Assembly: GCA_050157065.1 (NCBI GenBank)
Contig: CP189573.1
DNA: 64,000 nucleotides
From: Avipropionibacterium sp050157065
Lineage (GTDB): Bacteria; Actinomycetota; Actinomycetes; Propionibacteriales; Propionibacteriaceae
Strand: one strand, 5' to 3'
The translations under genes were made by a program, and so were the position numbers. The notes below the pieces were generated by a model. That model had not been told where the DNA came from, searched no databases, and saw only the letters and a program-made list of their open reading frames with translations. This document shows, in pieces, positions 33,516 to 43,187 of the stretch (positions are counted from its first letter, which is position 1; every line of letters starts with the position of its first letter).

Positions 33516-34499
33516 ATGGGCGTCACGCTGGCAGACATCGCCGCCGAGCTCGGGGTGTCGACCTCCACGGTCTCGCGTGCCCTGTCGAACCCTGACCTCG
33601 TCAACGAGGCGACCCGCGATAGGATCCAGCAGGTCGCGCAGAAGCTCGGCTACCAGGTGCCAGGGATGAGCCGTTCCCGGGCGGTCGGCCGGGGCGTGAT
33701 CGGCATGCTGGTCCCCGACATCGTGAACCCGTTCTTCCCGCCGATCATCAAGGCTGCCCAGTCCCGGGCCCTGTCCAAGGGGCGGGCGATCATGATCGCC
33801 GACCTGGACGAACATCCCGACGACGAGCTCGGGCTGGCGCGGATCCTGCGTGACCGGGTGGACGGTCTGATCGTGGTCTCTCCCCGGGCCACCGACGAGG
33901 AACTGGTCGAGTACGGCCAACTGGCCCCGGTGGTGTTCGTCAACCGGCTCGTCGAGGGCATGCCCAGCGTCGTGATCGACAACGCCGACGGGATGCGGGA
34001 GGCGGTGGAGCACCTCGCTGCGCTCGGGCACCAGCGGATCGCGTACCTGAACGGCCCGAAGCGGTCCTGGTCCAACCGGTTGCGCCGGGACGCGGTGGCC
34101 GCGGCCACCGCCGATCTGGGCGTCGAGCTGGTCGAGTTCGGCCCGTTCGAGCCGGTGGTGCAGTCCGGGGTCCGGGCGGCCGACCTGGTGGTGGCGGCCA
34201 AGGTGTCGGCCGTGATCGCCTACGACGACATGATCGCCCTCGGCGTGATGGTGCGGATCTCCGAACGCGGCCTGAAGGTGGGCTCCGACATCAGTGTGCT
34301 GGGCATCGACGACTCGCCGATGTCGGGGATGTCCTACCCGGCCCTGACCACCGTGCACGTACCGGGCACCGAGGCCGGCCGGATCGCTGTCGACACGATC
34401 AGCGACCTGATCGAGCGCGGCGAGAGCCACGGTCCCGCCACCCGCCGCCTCGACACCCGACTCGTCATTCGCAGCTCGACCCAGAGTCCGGTCACCTGA
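33516..34499 (+). CDS. LacI-family transcriptional regulator
   Basis: 327 residues. The helix-turn-helix and hinge are clear: VTLADIAAELGVSTSTVSRAL, then the periplasmic-binding-like effector domain starting GVIGMLVPDIVNPFFPP and ending TTVHVPGTEAGRIAV. The ATG at 33516 follows a GGAAGGG ribosome-binding site. By position it most likely controls the divergent lyase and perhaps the downstream nagB-like gene in response to a sugar. Confidence 0.93.
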   Translation: MGVTLADIAAELGVSTSTVSRALSNPDLVNEATRDRIQQVAQKLGYQVPGMSRSRAVGRGVIGMLVPDIVNPFFPPIIKAAQSRALSKGRAIMIADLDEHPDDELGLARILRDRVDGLIVVSPRATDEELVEYGQLAPVVFVNRLVEGMPSVVIDNADGMREAVEHLAALGHQRIAYLNGPKRSWSNRLRRDAVAAATADLGVELVEFGPFEPVVQSGVRAADLVVAAKVSAVIAYDDMIALGVMVRISERGLKVGSDISVLGIDDSPMSGMSYPALTTVHVPGTEAGRIAVDTISDLIERGESHGPATRRLDTRLVIRSSTQSPVT

Positions 34500-34510
34500 C
34501 CCGTAAGCCC

Positions 34511-34590
34511 TGTCGAGCCTGTACGCCTGTCGAGCCTGTACGCCTGTCGAGCCTGTACCCCCGTCGAGCCTGTACGCCCGTCGAGCCCGT
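34511..34590. repeat. 17-bp tandem repeat array (about 4.7 copies)
   Basis: Unit TGTCGAGCCTGTACGCC is repeated at 34511, 34528, 34545 and 34562 with one or two changes. A partial fifth copy merges into CGTCGAGCCCGTCGAGACG. A divergent inverted element (CCCCTCGACAAGCTCGG) follows at about 34605-34621. It lies after the lacI stop. There are no spacers, so it is not a CRISPR array. Confidence 0.9.
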
Positions 34591-34647
34591 CGAGACGTCC
34601 GGGGCCCCTCGACAAGCTCGGGAGCGTGGCCCCTCCGGTACGGAAGC

Positions 34648-34675
34648 CTGCAACTTGCTGCACTTGCAGTATGGT
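34648..34675 (+). promoter_or_regulatory. Candidate leaderless promoter and dyad of the nagB-like gene
   Basis: TATGGT (34670-34675) lies seven bases before the ATG at 34682, as expected for a leaderless mRNA; CTGCAA (34648-34653) 16 bases upstream could be the -35. The same bases form an inverted repeat CTGCAA-N10-TTGCAG (34648-34669), a possible repressor site covering the promoter. Confidence 0.45.
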
Positions 34676-34681
34676 GTCGCC

Positions 34682-35458
34682 ATGACCTCGCCCAGTGACA
34701 CATCGCCCCGGACGCTCCAGGCCGGGGAACTGACCGTACGAATCAACGACACCGCCGCCGACCTCGGCCGGGACGCCGCCGCCGTGGTCGCCGACGCCCT
34801 GAACGCGGCCATCGCGGCACGGGGTGAGGCGCGCGCCATCCTTGCCACCGGGAACTCACAGTTCCCGTTGATGGAGGCCCTCGCCGACCACGACATCGCG
34901 TGGGACAAGGTGACCGCCTTCCACATGGACGAGTACCTCGACATCTCCGACGACCATCCGGCCAGCTTCCGCCGCTGGATGCGCGAGCGTGTCGCCGAGG
35001 GCCTGGGCGTCAAGCAGATGCACTACATCAACGGGAACGCCGACCCGGAGGAGGAGTGCGCACGCTACGAGGCGCTGCTGCGGGAGGCGCCGATCGACCT
35101 GACCTGCATGGGGATCGGGGAGAACGGGCACCTCGCGTTCAACGAGCCGTACGACGCGAAGTTCGACGACCCGCGGCTGGCGAACGTGATCACGCTCAAC
35201 GCGGAGTCGCGCGCACAGCAGGTCGGGGAGGGTCACTTCCCCGACGACGCCTCGGTGCCGCAGTACGCGATCTCGCTGTCCATCCCGGCCCTGGTCCAGG
35301 CCGAAACGGTGGTCGTGTCGGCTCCCGAGCAGCGCAAGGCGAAGGCTGTCCGCGCCGCGCTGAACGACGAGATCAGCACCGCCTGCCCGGCGACCTACCT
35401 GCGTACCGTCGGCAACGCCACGTTGTTCCTGGACGCGGAGTCCGCTTCGCTGCTGTGA
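34682..35458 (+). CDS. nagB: Glucosamine-6-phosphate deaminase family protein
   Basis: 258 residues of the NagB family. It has the phosphate-binding ATGNSQF, HMDEYLDI, and the catalytic GIGENGHLAFNEP, which carry the aspartate, glutamate and histidine of the deamination mechanism. It should convert glucosamine-6-phosphate to fructose-6-phosphate and ammonia, or act on a related sugar. No nagA is next to it. The DNA immediately upstream holds a leaderless promoter. Confidence 0.88.
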   Translation: MTSPSDTSPRTLQAGELTVRINDTAADLGRDAAAVVADALNAAIAARGEARAILATGNSQFPLMEALADHDIAWDKVTAFHMDEYLDISDDHPASFRRWMRERVAEGLGVKQMHYINGNADPEEECARYEALLREAPIDLTCMGIGENGHLAFNEPYDAKFDDPRLANVITLNAESRAQQVGEGHFPDDASVPQYAISLSIPALVQAETVVVSAPEQRKAKAVRAALNDEISTACPATYLRTVGNATLFLDAESASLL

Positions 35459-35516
35459 CAGCAGTCTGGCTCGCGCCGTTGGCGGGGCCACCACGTCGGA
35501 CAGCGCGGAGGCTGGC

Positions 35517-37475
35517 ATGAGGATCAAGGGATTCGGACCGGAACTCGACGGGTACGCCGACCCGTCGGTCGACCTCGAACGGCACGTCCGACGCCGTACG
35601 GAGGCCGCGGTCGCCGCGTGGTCGGCCGAACCGTGGGACACCCCCGACCAGGTCCGGGCACATCAGGCACGGATCCGGGCAGCCGTGCTCGCCGGGATCG
35701 GTGGACTGCCCGAGTTGCCCACCGAACCGCCGGTGGTCGTGCATCGCGAGCCGGTGCCGGCACGACCCGGGGAGCAGACCGGGGGAGTCGAGGTCGAGCG
35801 GATCGTCTTCGAGTCGCTGCCCGGGGTGTTGGTGTCGGCCCTGTTGCACCGTCCGCCGGGCCACGCGACCGCGACGGCGCCGGGCCCGGCCGTCGTGTTC
35901 GCCTGTGGTCACATGCGGGAGGCGAAGGGTGGTGCGCGCTACCAGATCGTCTGCAACACCCTCGCCGCCGCCGGGTTGACGGTGCTGGCGGTCGACCCGC
36001 ACGGCCAGGGCGAGCGGATCGGTTCAACCGATCATGACCGGGACACCAGCCGCGGGTGGGGTGTCGAGGAGCACTTCCGCACCGGGATCCCGCTGTGGTG
36101 GCAGGGCCGGTCGCTGATGTCGTACATGGTGGCCGACCTGATCCGCGCGGTGGACCTGCTGGACGCGATGCCGGAGATCGATTCGGAGCGGATCGGCGTC
36201 ACCGGCAACAGCGGTGGCGGCACCCAGACCACGATCGCGATGGCGCTCGAGCCGAGGCTCGCCGCGGCCGCGCCGGGGACGTACGTCACCTCCCGGCTGG
36301 CCTACCAGCGGACCGGGCAGTTGCAGGACCCCGAACAGCACCTGCTCGGTGGCACCACCGCCGGAGTTGATCATGGTGACCTGTTGGCCGTGATGGCCCC
36401 GCGGCCGGTGCGCGTGCTGGCGGTCTCCTCGGACTTCTTCGTGATCGACGGGACCCGCGAATCGATCACCCACGCCGGTCGAGCCTTCACCACCCTCGGA
36501 GCGCCGGAGGCCTTGTCGTGCACGGTTGCCGAGGGCACCCACTCCTACAACGACGAACTTGCCGCCGCATCGGCCGCCTTCTTCGCCGACGTGTTCGGGC
36601 TGCCCGCACCGGCACCCGCAGTCGGCCCACACGTACCGCTGCCGGAGGAGCAGGCCTGGACCGGTCCACAGGGGCTGCTGATCGCCGACCGCCCCGAGTC
36701 GGTGTCGATCACTGACCTGATCACCCGTGGGGCATCCGAGCCCCTCGACGTGCCGGATCCCGTTGCCTGGTTGACCGATCGCGTGCTCGGCCCGCGTGAG
36801 GTTCCGGCCCACGCGGATGTGCGGTGGATCGGCGACGAGGCCGAGCCGCGCCTGTTCTGGAAGAGCGAGACCGACCTGTACGCCGCCGGAGTGCTGCTGC
36901 CACCGCTGCAGGCCGAAGGATCGACCACCGAGCCGGTGCTGACCCTGGTGCTGCTGGACGACGGGACGGCCACCGCCGCTGCCGGACTCGACGACGACCT
37001 GGTGGCGGGTCCGGCAGCCGGGCCGTGCCTTGTGCTCGACGTGCGTGGCACCGGTGCGCTGGCCGTCCGGGCCCGGGGGAACGTCGAGGCGGGCAGCGTC
37101 CGCAGCCACCTGTCGAAGCTCAGCCACGACCTGCTCTGGCTGGATGACAGTCTCGCCGCCGGCCGGGTGTACGACATCGTGCGGGCAGCCGATGTGTTGA
37201 CCACCGATCCCGCGATGGTCCGGCGCTGGCCCGGACTCGACACCGCGGCCGAGGTCCACCTGGTGACCGGAGCGCCTGTCCCCGGGCTGTACGCCGAACT
37301 CGCTTCCCGCGTGTCAGCCGGGCGCCCAGCCGGCGCCGGTGCCCGGATCACCAAGGTGCGCCACACTGCCGGAGTCCTCGACCCGGTGGCTGCGGCGAGG
37401 ACCGTCGTTGCCCCGGGTCAGACACCTGACGGGTGGCAGGCGCTCATCCCAGGCCTGGGCCGGGTCCGCTTCTGA
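35517..37475 (+). CDS. Alpha/beta hydrolase, acetyl-xylan-esterase-like
   Basis: 652 residues. The N-terminal about 390 residues form an alpha/beta-hydrolase domain: oxyanion region FACGHMREAK, nucleophile elbow GNSGGGTQT (Ser) and a histidine in AEGTHSYND, as in CE7/glucuronoyl-esterase-like hydrolases. The C-terminal part (about 400-652) looks like a second, degenerate hydrolase-like domain with no visible triad. No signal peptide. GGAGG lies five bases before the ATG. It follows nagB by 58 bp and probably deacylates imported sugar fragments. Confidence 0.75.
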   Translation: MRIKGFGPELDGYADPSVDLERHVRRRTEAAVAAWSAEPWDTPDQVRAHQARIRAAVLAGIGGLPELPTEPPVVVHREPVPARPGEQTGGVEVERIVFESLPGVLVSALLHRPPGHATATAPGPAVVFACGHMREAKGGARYQIVCNTLAAAGLTVLAVDPHGQGERIGSTDHDRDTSRGWGVEEHFRTGIPLWWQGRSLMSYMVADLIRAVDLLDAMPEIDSERIGVTGNSGGGTQTTIAMALEPRLAAAAPGTYVTSRLAYQRTGQLQDPEQHLLGGTTAGVDHGDLLAVMAPRPVRVLAVSSDFFVIDGTRESITHAGRAFTTLGAPEALSCTVAEGTHSYNDELAAASAAFFADVFGLPAPAPAVGPHVPLPEEQAWTGPQGLLIADRPESVSITDLITRGASEPLDVPDPVAWLTDRVLGPREVPAHADVRWIGDEAEPRLFWKSETDLYAAGVLLPPLQAEGSTTEPVLTLVLLDDGTATAAAGLDDDLVAGPAAGPCLVLDVRGTGALAVRARGNVEAGSVRSHLSKLSHDLLWLDDSLAAGRVYDIVRAADVLTTDPAMVRRWPGLDTAAEVHLVTGAPVPGLYAELASRVSAGRPAGAGARITKVRHTAGVLDPVAAARTVVAPGQTPDGWQALIPGLGRVRF

Positions 37476-37488
37476 CGGGGGCCAACCT

Positions 37489-37558
37489 CGCGAATCCGCC
37501 CCGAGTCGCAAGAATCCGGCCACTGGGGTCGAACTCTGCGACGCGGGGCGGATTCGCG
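37489..37558. terminator. Long inverted repeat between convergent genes
   Basis: A 22-bp arm (37489-37510, beginning CGCGAATCCGCCCCG) pairs with 37537-37558 with one mismatch around a 26-base loop. It begins 14 bp after the hydrolase stop and lies in front of the convergent DUF2505 gene, so it can serve as a two-way terminator or be a small mobile-repeat relic. There is no T-run. The loop carries a partial direct repeat of the arm (AGAATCCGGCC). Confidence 0.65.
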
Positions 37559-37590
37559 CCGCCATCGCCGGTGCTTGGATGTGTGAGGGC

Positions 37591-38070
37591 TCAGGCGGGG
37601 CGCTCGGCCAGCCACCGCTGACCGACCTGCTGCTGGACGTCGAAGCCGGCCAGGATGGCGGGTGCGGCCGACTGCTCCAACTTCTTGCCCAGCAGGGGAA
37701 TGTTCACCTTCAGGTCGGCCTTGAGGTCGATCGTCGACCCCGGGCCGCCCGGTGCCAGTTCCACGGTGCCGGACAGATTGACCGGTTGTCCGGGGACGGT
37801 CAGCTTCACCTGTCCGGTGCGGCCGCCGTCGGGACGCGCGTCGCCCCAGGTGATCTCCTCGACCACGGTCAGCGTCGGTCCGGTGAACTTGCTCGCGCTG
37901 TCCGGCGCCGGCAGCACCCGACGGGAGGTGGTGGTGCTTCCGGACACGGAGCACTCGTACTCGCGAGCGTGTCCGGCGACGCAGACCTCGTCGAGGAACT
38001 CCTTGGTGGTCAGCATCTCGAAGACCCGGGCGGGGTCGGCGGCGAACTCGGCGCGCGAGGAAATGTCCAT
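37591..38070 (-). CDS. DUF2505-like / SRPBCC lipid-binding-fold protein
   Basis: 159 residues. MDISSRAEFAADPARVFEML is the typical start of actinobacterial DUF2505 proteins, with EVCVAGHA, and a C-terminal IPLLGKKLE motif. The fold is related to START/polyketide-cyclase cavities that bind hydrophobic ligands. Function unknown. Divergent from the NAD-glutamate dehydrogenase gene. Confidence 0.8.
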   Translation of the reverse strand: MDISSRAEFAADPARVFEMLTTKEFLDEVCVAGHAREYECSVSGSTTTSRRVLPAPDSASKFTGPTLTVVEEITWGDARPDGGRTGQVKLTVPGQPVNLSGTVELAPGGPGSTIDLKADLKVNIPLLGKKLEQSAAPAILAGFDVQQQVGQRWLAERPA

Positions 38071-38259
38071 GGCGACATCCTGACACCCCGCGGGTCGCCG
38101 CCCGTGACGCCCCTCCGGCCCCGGCCCGTGTCGCGGACCCCGGGCACGCTGTCCGCGACACGGGCCATACCACCGGTGCGACTGGCATGGCGATTGGTTA
38201 GGGTCGCAGGTGAGCGCGGGACACGCGACGCAGGCAACACAGCGGAGGGGGCCACGGCC

Positions 38260-41200
38260 GTGGCGGGAGACATGTCGGGGCGGCTGGACGAAGTGGCCGC
38301 ACGCGCCACCGAGCTGGCAGCAGAAGTGGGCGCCGGACCCGAACAGGCCAAGGAGTTCCTGCGCCACTACTTCCGACACGTCGACGTCGACGACGTGCTG
38401 GCTCGCGCCACCGATGACCTGCTCGGTCTGGTCGGGGCGCACTACCGGCTCGCCCTGCAACGCCAGGTGGCGACCGCCAACGTCGCGGTGTTCACGCCCC
38501 GGGCCGCCGAGGACGGCTGGTCTGCCCAGGGGGCGACCGTCGTCCAGTTGATCACCGACGACAAGCCCTTCCTGGTCGACACCGTGACGATGGAGGTGAT
38601 CCGACAGGGCTGGAGCGTGCGCGAGATCTACCACCCCCAGTTCGTCGTGCACCGCGACGTCACCGGCAAGCTGCACGACGTCGTGCACACCGCCGAGGCC
38701 AAGGGTGACGCGACGGCCATCCACGAGTCGTGGATCCACCTCGAGCTGCTGCCCGGCCCCACCCATCAGACACCGGCGGACCTCGCCGACGGCCTGCAGC
38801 GGGTGCTCCGCGACGTGGAGGAGGCCGTGGAGGACTGGGGCAAGATGCGCGAGCGGGCGGCCGCCGTGGTGACCGACCTCGAAGGGGAGGAGCGGGCGCT
38901 GCTCGAGTGGCTCGCCGGCGACAACTTCACCTTCCTCGGCTACCGCCGCTACCGGGTGGCCCACGACCGCTCCGGCTATGAACCGGTCCCGGGCACCGGA
39001 CTCGGCATCCTGCGCGCCGACAGCGACACCGAACATGCCTTCCACGCCTTCGATCCCGACGCCGGCACAGACGAACGGGTGGTGATCACCAAGGACAACT
39101 TCAAGTCGTCGGTCCACCGGCCCAACCACCTCGACTACATCGGGGTCCGGTCCTTCGACGACGCCGGGAACCTCACCGGCGAGGACCGCTTCCTCGGCCT
39201 CTTCGGTGCCTCGGCCTACAACGAGTCGGTGACCAGGCTGCCCCTGCTGCGCCGCAAGGCCGAGCACATCCTGGCCGACACCGGCTACGACCCGGCCAGC
39301 CACGGCGCGAAGGCCGTGATGGCGGTGCTGGACAACTACCCCCGCGACGAACTGTTCCAGGCCGACGTCAGCCAGCTGGGCGAGGCCGTGGAGACGATGT
39401 CACGGTTGAAGGACCGGCGGCAGGTCCGACTGTTCACCCGCCGCGACCGCTACGACCGGTTCGTGTCCTGCCTGGTGTTCATCCCGCGTGACCGCTACAC
39501 CACCGCGGTCCGGACCCGGATCCAGCAGATCCTGTGCCGCGAGCTCGGCGGCGAGACCGCCGACTTCACCGTCGCCGTCTCCGAGGCGGTACTGGCCCGC
39601 CTCCACCTGGTGGTCCGGGCGCCGATCGGACAGAAGATCCCCGGTCTCGACGTGGCCGCGGTGGAGGAGATGCTGACCCGGGCCACCCGGACCTGGGACG
39701 ACGACTTCGCCGACGAGCTGGCCAGTCAGGAGGCCGACAGCGCTCTGGCCCATCTGGCCGCCGGACTGCCCGACGGCTACAAGGAGAACTTCACCGCGCG
39801 TCAGGCGATCCTCGACCTGACCGCGCTGGCGACGGCCCGGCCCCCGGCCGACGTCGACGGGGAACAGGCCGACGAGCCGGCCGAAACGGCAACCGACGAG
39901 GCGTTGCCGCGGGAGGGCACGACCCGCCGTGAACTGCCGTTGGCGCTGTACGCGCCGGACGAATCGGGCGACCACGCCGACCTGCGGTTGAAGATCTTCT
40001 GCCGCGGCACCAGCCTGTCGCTGACCGAGGTGCTGCCGCACCTGTCGTCGCTCGGGGTCGTGGTGATCGACGAGCGGCCGTACGTGATCGCCGAGGGCAC
40101 CCCGGAGGCCAGCCACATCTACGACTTCGGGCTCACCGTGCCCGGTGGCCGGAGCGCGGTCGGCACCCGGTGGAGTGCGGCCGACCGCCACCGCTTCATG
40201 GACGCGTTCAACGCATCGTGGCAGGGCAGCTCGGAGTCCGACGGTTTCAACGCGTTGATCATGGCGGCGGGGCTGACATGGCAACAGGCACACCACCTCC
40301 GGGCGATCGCCCGCTACCTGCAACAGGTCGGCAGCACCTACAGCCAGGCCCACATCGCCGGCTCGCTGCTCGCCCACACCGACATCACCGACAAGCTCGC
40401 CGAGCTGTTCACCGTACGGTTCGACCCGGCCCATGAACCGGCCGGTGGCGACCGCACCGCCGGGGCGACGCAGCTGACCGACGAGGTCGTCGCGATGCTG
40501 AACGACGTCGAGAGCCTCGACCATGATCGAATCTTCCGCTCCTACCTGCAGGTGATCAACGGGATCATCCGCACCAACGCCTACCGTCACGACCGCGAGT
40601 GCCTCGCGTTCAAGGTGTTGCCCCGGCAGATCGACGGGCTGCCCGAGCCGCGGCCCGCGTACGAGATCTTCGTGTACTCCCCGCGGGTCGAGGGCGTCCA
40701 CCTGCGGTTCGGTGAGGTCGCCCGCGGTGGGCTGCGGTGGTCGGACCGTGCCGAGGACTACCGCACCGAGGTGCTCGGCCTGGTGAAGGCACAGATGGTG
40801 AAGAACACCGTGATCGTGCCGGTGGGGGCCAAGGGTGGCTTCTACTGCAAGCAGCTCCCGGATCCGACGGTCGACCGTGATGCCTGGTTCGCCGAAGGCG
40901 TGGCCTGCTACAAGATGTTCATCGGCGCCCTGCTGGACGTCACCGACACGATCGTCGAGGGCGCGATCGTGCCGCCGACCGAGGTGGTCCGCCACGACGG
41001 GGACGACGCCTACCTGGTGGTCGCCGCCGACAAGGGGACCGCCTCGTTCTCCGACATCGCCAACCAGATCGCGGTCGATCGCAGCTTCTGGCTGGGCGAC
41101 GCGTTCGCCTCCGGCGGCTCGGCGGGCTACGACCACAAGGGCATGGGCATCACCGCCCGCGGTGGCTGGGAGTCGGTGAAGCGTCACTTCCGGGAGTTGG

Positions 41201-43164
41201 ACCGCGACTGCCAGACCGAGGACTTCACCTGTGTCGGGGTGGGGGACATGTCCGGTGACGTGTTCGGCAACGGCATGCTGCTCAGCCGCCACACCCGACT
41301 GGTGGCCGCGTTCGACCACCGGCACGTGTTCGTCGACCCCGACCCGGAGGCGGCGGCCGGGTTCGCCGAGCGCGAGCGGCTGTTCCAGCTGCCCCGGTCG
41401 AGCTGGGCCGACTACGACACCAGCTTGATCAGCAAGGGCGGCGGCGTCTTCGACCGGAAGCTGAAGTCGATCACCATCACCCCCGAGATGAGGGAGGCCC
41501 TCGGCATCGACGCCGACGTCGCCACGCTCACCCCGACCGAGTTGATCACCGCGGTGCTGAAGGCCCCGGTCGACCTGCTGTGGAACGGCGGCATCGGGAC
41601 GTACGTGAAGTCGAGTGCGGAGACCGACGGCCAGGTCGGCGACCGGGCGAACGACGCGGTCCGGGTGGACGGCCGCGACCTGCGTGCCAGGTGTGTCGGC
41701 GAGGGCGGCAACCTCGGGTTCACCCAGCGTGGCCGGATCGAGTACGCGGCGGCCGGCGGTCGGATCAACACCGACTTCATCGACAACTCCGCCGGTGTCG
41801 ACTGCTCCGACCACGAGGTCAACATCAAGATCCTGCTGGCCGGTGAGGTGGCGGCCGGCCGGCTCACCACCCCGGAGCGGGACCGGCTGCTGGCCGCGAT
41901 GACCGACGAGGTCGCCGACCTGGTGCTGCGGCACAACTACGACCAGAACCTGGCGTTGGCGAACTCGCAGTCCCAGGCAGGCTCGATGGTCACCGTCCAC
42001 AAGGACTGGATGAGTGAGCTGGAGAAGTCGGGCCACCTCGACCGGACGATCGAGTTCATGCCGAGCACCCGCGAGATGGAGCGCCGACGTGAGGCGGACC
42101 AGGGATTGACCGCACCCGAGACCGCCACGCTGATGGCGTACACCAAGATCAGGATGGCCGAGGACGTGATCGCCTCCGACCTGCCGGACGACCCGTGGCT
42201 GGCCGATCGGTTGATCAACTACTTCCCCACACCGATGCGGGAACGGTACGCCGAGGTGATGCCCGAGCACCCGCTGCACCGCGAGATCATCGCCACCGTG
42301 GTCGTCAACGATGCGGTCAACCGGGCCGGCATCACCAGCTGGCACCGGTTGGGCAAGGAGAGCGGGGCGCCCGTCGTCACGACGATCCGCGCCCACCTGG
42401 TGGCCCGGGAGGTGTTCGGCGCACGGCAGCTCGAGCAACGGATCGAGGCCCTCGACAACCAGGTGTCGGCGTCGGTGCAGACCCGGATGCGGATGGAGGT
42501 CCGGACGCTGGTGGAGCGTGCCACCCGGTGGGTGATCAACAACTGCCGCCGACCGATCGACATCGCAGCCACCGTGACGGAGTACGCCGAGCAGGTGGCC
42601 ACGGTACGGGACCAGCTGCCCGAGCTGTTGGTCGGCCGCGAAGCCGCTCGGTTCGCCGACCGGCTGTCCAACTACACCCAGGCCGGGGTGCCCGAGGACC
42701 TGGCGCGGGCGGTGGCCGTGCTGCCCGAGTCGTACGCGGCCCTGGGCATTGCCCGGATCGCCAACCAGGGCAGGTACGACCCGTGGCTCGTCACCGCCGT
42801 CCACGTCCGGCTGGGGGAGTTGATCGGGCTCGACCAGCTGTTGGTGACGATCGTGGACCTGCCCCGGACCGATCGGTGGCAGACGATGGCGCGGGCCACG
42901 CTGCGCGACGACCTGCACACCCTGCACGGCCAGCTCGCGCAAGCGGTGCTGCACCACGCGGACGGGGCCGAGGTCGATGCGGCCGGTGCCGGCAGCGCGT
43001 CGTCGGCGGAGACGGTCGCGGCGATCGTTCGCGCCTGGCAGGAGCAGAAGCCGGGACTCACCGACGCCACCGAGCTGTTGGCCGACATCACCGCCGGTGG
43101 TGCCGACCTGGCCCGGATGTCGGTCGCGCTGCGCGTCGTCCGGTCACTGGTCGCCGATGCGTGA
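38260..43164 (+). CDS. gdh: NAD-specific glutamate dehydrogenase, 180-kDa type
   Basis: 1634 residues, the expected size of the large NAD-GDH of actinobacteria and proteobacteria. The N-terminal third holds ACT-like regulatory domains. The catalytic region shows EVARGGLRWSDRAEDYRTEV, then GAKGGFYCK, VGVGDMSGDVFGNGM and the late CVGEGGNLGFTQ. It oxidises glutamate to 2-oxoglutarate and ammonia with NAD for amino-acid catabolism. The GTG at 38260 follows GGAGGG at about 11 bases; an ATG at 38272 is a close alternative. Confidence 0.95.
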   Translation: MAGDMSGRLDEVAARATELAAEVGAGPEQAKEFLRHYFRHVDVDDVLARATDDLLGLVGAHYRLALQRQVATANVAVFTPRAAEDGWSAQGATVVQLITDDKPFLVDTVTMEVIRQGWSVREIYHPQFVVHRDVTGKLHDVVHTAEAKGDATAIHESWIHLELLPGPTHQTPADLADGLQRVLRDVEEAVEDWGKMRERAAAVVTDLEGEERALLEWLAGDNFTFLGYRRYRVAHDRSGYEPVPGTGLGILRADSDTEHAFHAFDPDAGTDERVVITKDNFKSSVHRPNHLDYIGVRSFDDAGNLTGEDRFLGLFGASAYNESVTRLPLLRRKAEHILADTGYDPASHGAKAVMAVLDNYPRDELFQADVSQLGEAVETMSRLKDRRQVRLFTRRDRYDRFVSCLVFIPRDRYTTAVRTRIQQILCRELGGETADFTVAVSEAVLARLHLVVRAPIGQKIPGLDVAAVEEMLTRATRTWDDDFADELASQEADSALAHLAAGLPDGYKENFTARQAILDLTALATARPPADVDGEQADEPAETATDEALPREGTTRRELPLALYAPDESGDHADLRLKIFCRGTSLSLTEVLPHLSSLGVVVIDERPYVIAEGTPEASHIYDFGLTVPGGRSAVGTRWSAADRHRFMDAFNASWQGSSESDGFNALIMAAGLTWQQAHHLRAIARYLQQVGSTYSQAHIAGSLLAHTDITDKLAELFTVRFDPAHEPAGGDRTAGATQLTDEVVAMLNDVESLDHDRIFRSYLQVINGIIRTNAYRHDRECLAFKVLPRQIDGLPEPRPAYEIFVYSPRVEGVHLRFGEVARGGLRWSDRAEDYRTEVLGLVKAQMVKNTVIVPVGAKGGFYCKQLPDPTVDRDAWFAEGVACYKMFIGALLDVTDTIVEGAIVPPTEVVRHDGDDAYLVVAADKGTASFSDIANQIAVDRSFWLGDAFASGGSAGYDHKGMGITARGGWESVKRHFRELDRDCQTEDFTCVGVGDMSGDVFGNGMLLSRHTRLVAAFDHRHVFVDPDPEAAAGFAERERLFQLPRSSWADYDTSLISKGGGVFDRKLKSITITPEMREALGIDADVATLTPTELITAVLKAPVDLLWNGGIGTYVKSSAETDGQVGDRANDAVRVDGRDLRARCVGEGGNLGFTQRGRIEYAAAGGRINTDFIDNSAGVDCSDHEVNIKILLAGEVAAGRLTTPERDRLLAAMTDEVADLVLRHNYDQNLALANSQSQAGSMVTVHKDWMSELEKSGHLDRTIEFMPSTREMERRREADQGLTAPETATLMAYTKIRMAEDVIASDLPDDPWLADRLINYFPTPMRERYAEVMPEHPLHREIIATVVVNDAVNRAGITSWHRLGKESGAPVVTTIRAHLVAREVFGARQLEQRIEALDNQVSASVQTRMRMEVRTLVERATRWVINNCRRPIDIAATVTEYAEQVATVRDQLPELLVGREAARFADRLSNYTQAGVPEDLARAVAVLPESYAALGIARIANQGRYDPWLVTAVHVRLGELIGLDQLLVTIVDLPRTDRWQTMARATLRDDLHTLHGQLAQAVLHHADGAEVDAAGAGSASSAETVAAIVRAWQEQKPGLTDATELLADITAGGADLARMSVALRVVRSLVADA

Positions 43165-43187
43165 CCGGACGGGTACATTGGCCGACC

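Noticed and set aside
34511..34590. Possible CRISPR array
   Set aside because: The repeats are 17 bp, directly adjacent with no spacers, and no cas genes are nearby.
39400..42957. Very long open frame on the minus strand opposite the glutamate dehydrogenase gene
   Set aside because: Its translation is low-complexity, rich in Gly, Arg, His and Val, with no family motifs; it is the antisense shadow of a high-GC gene.
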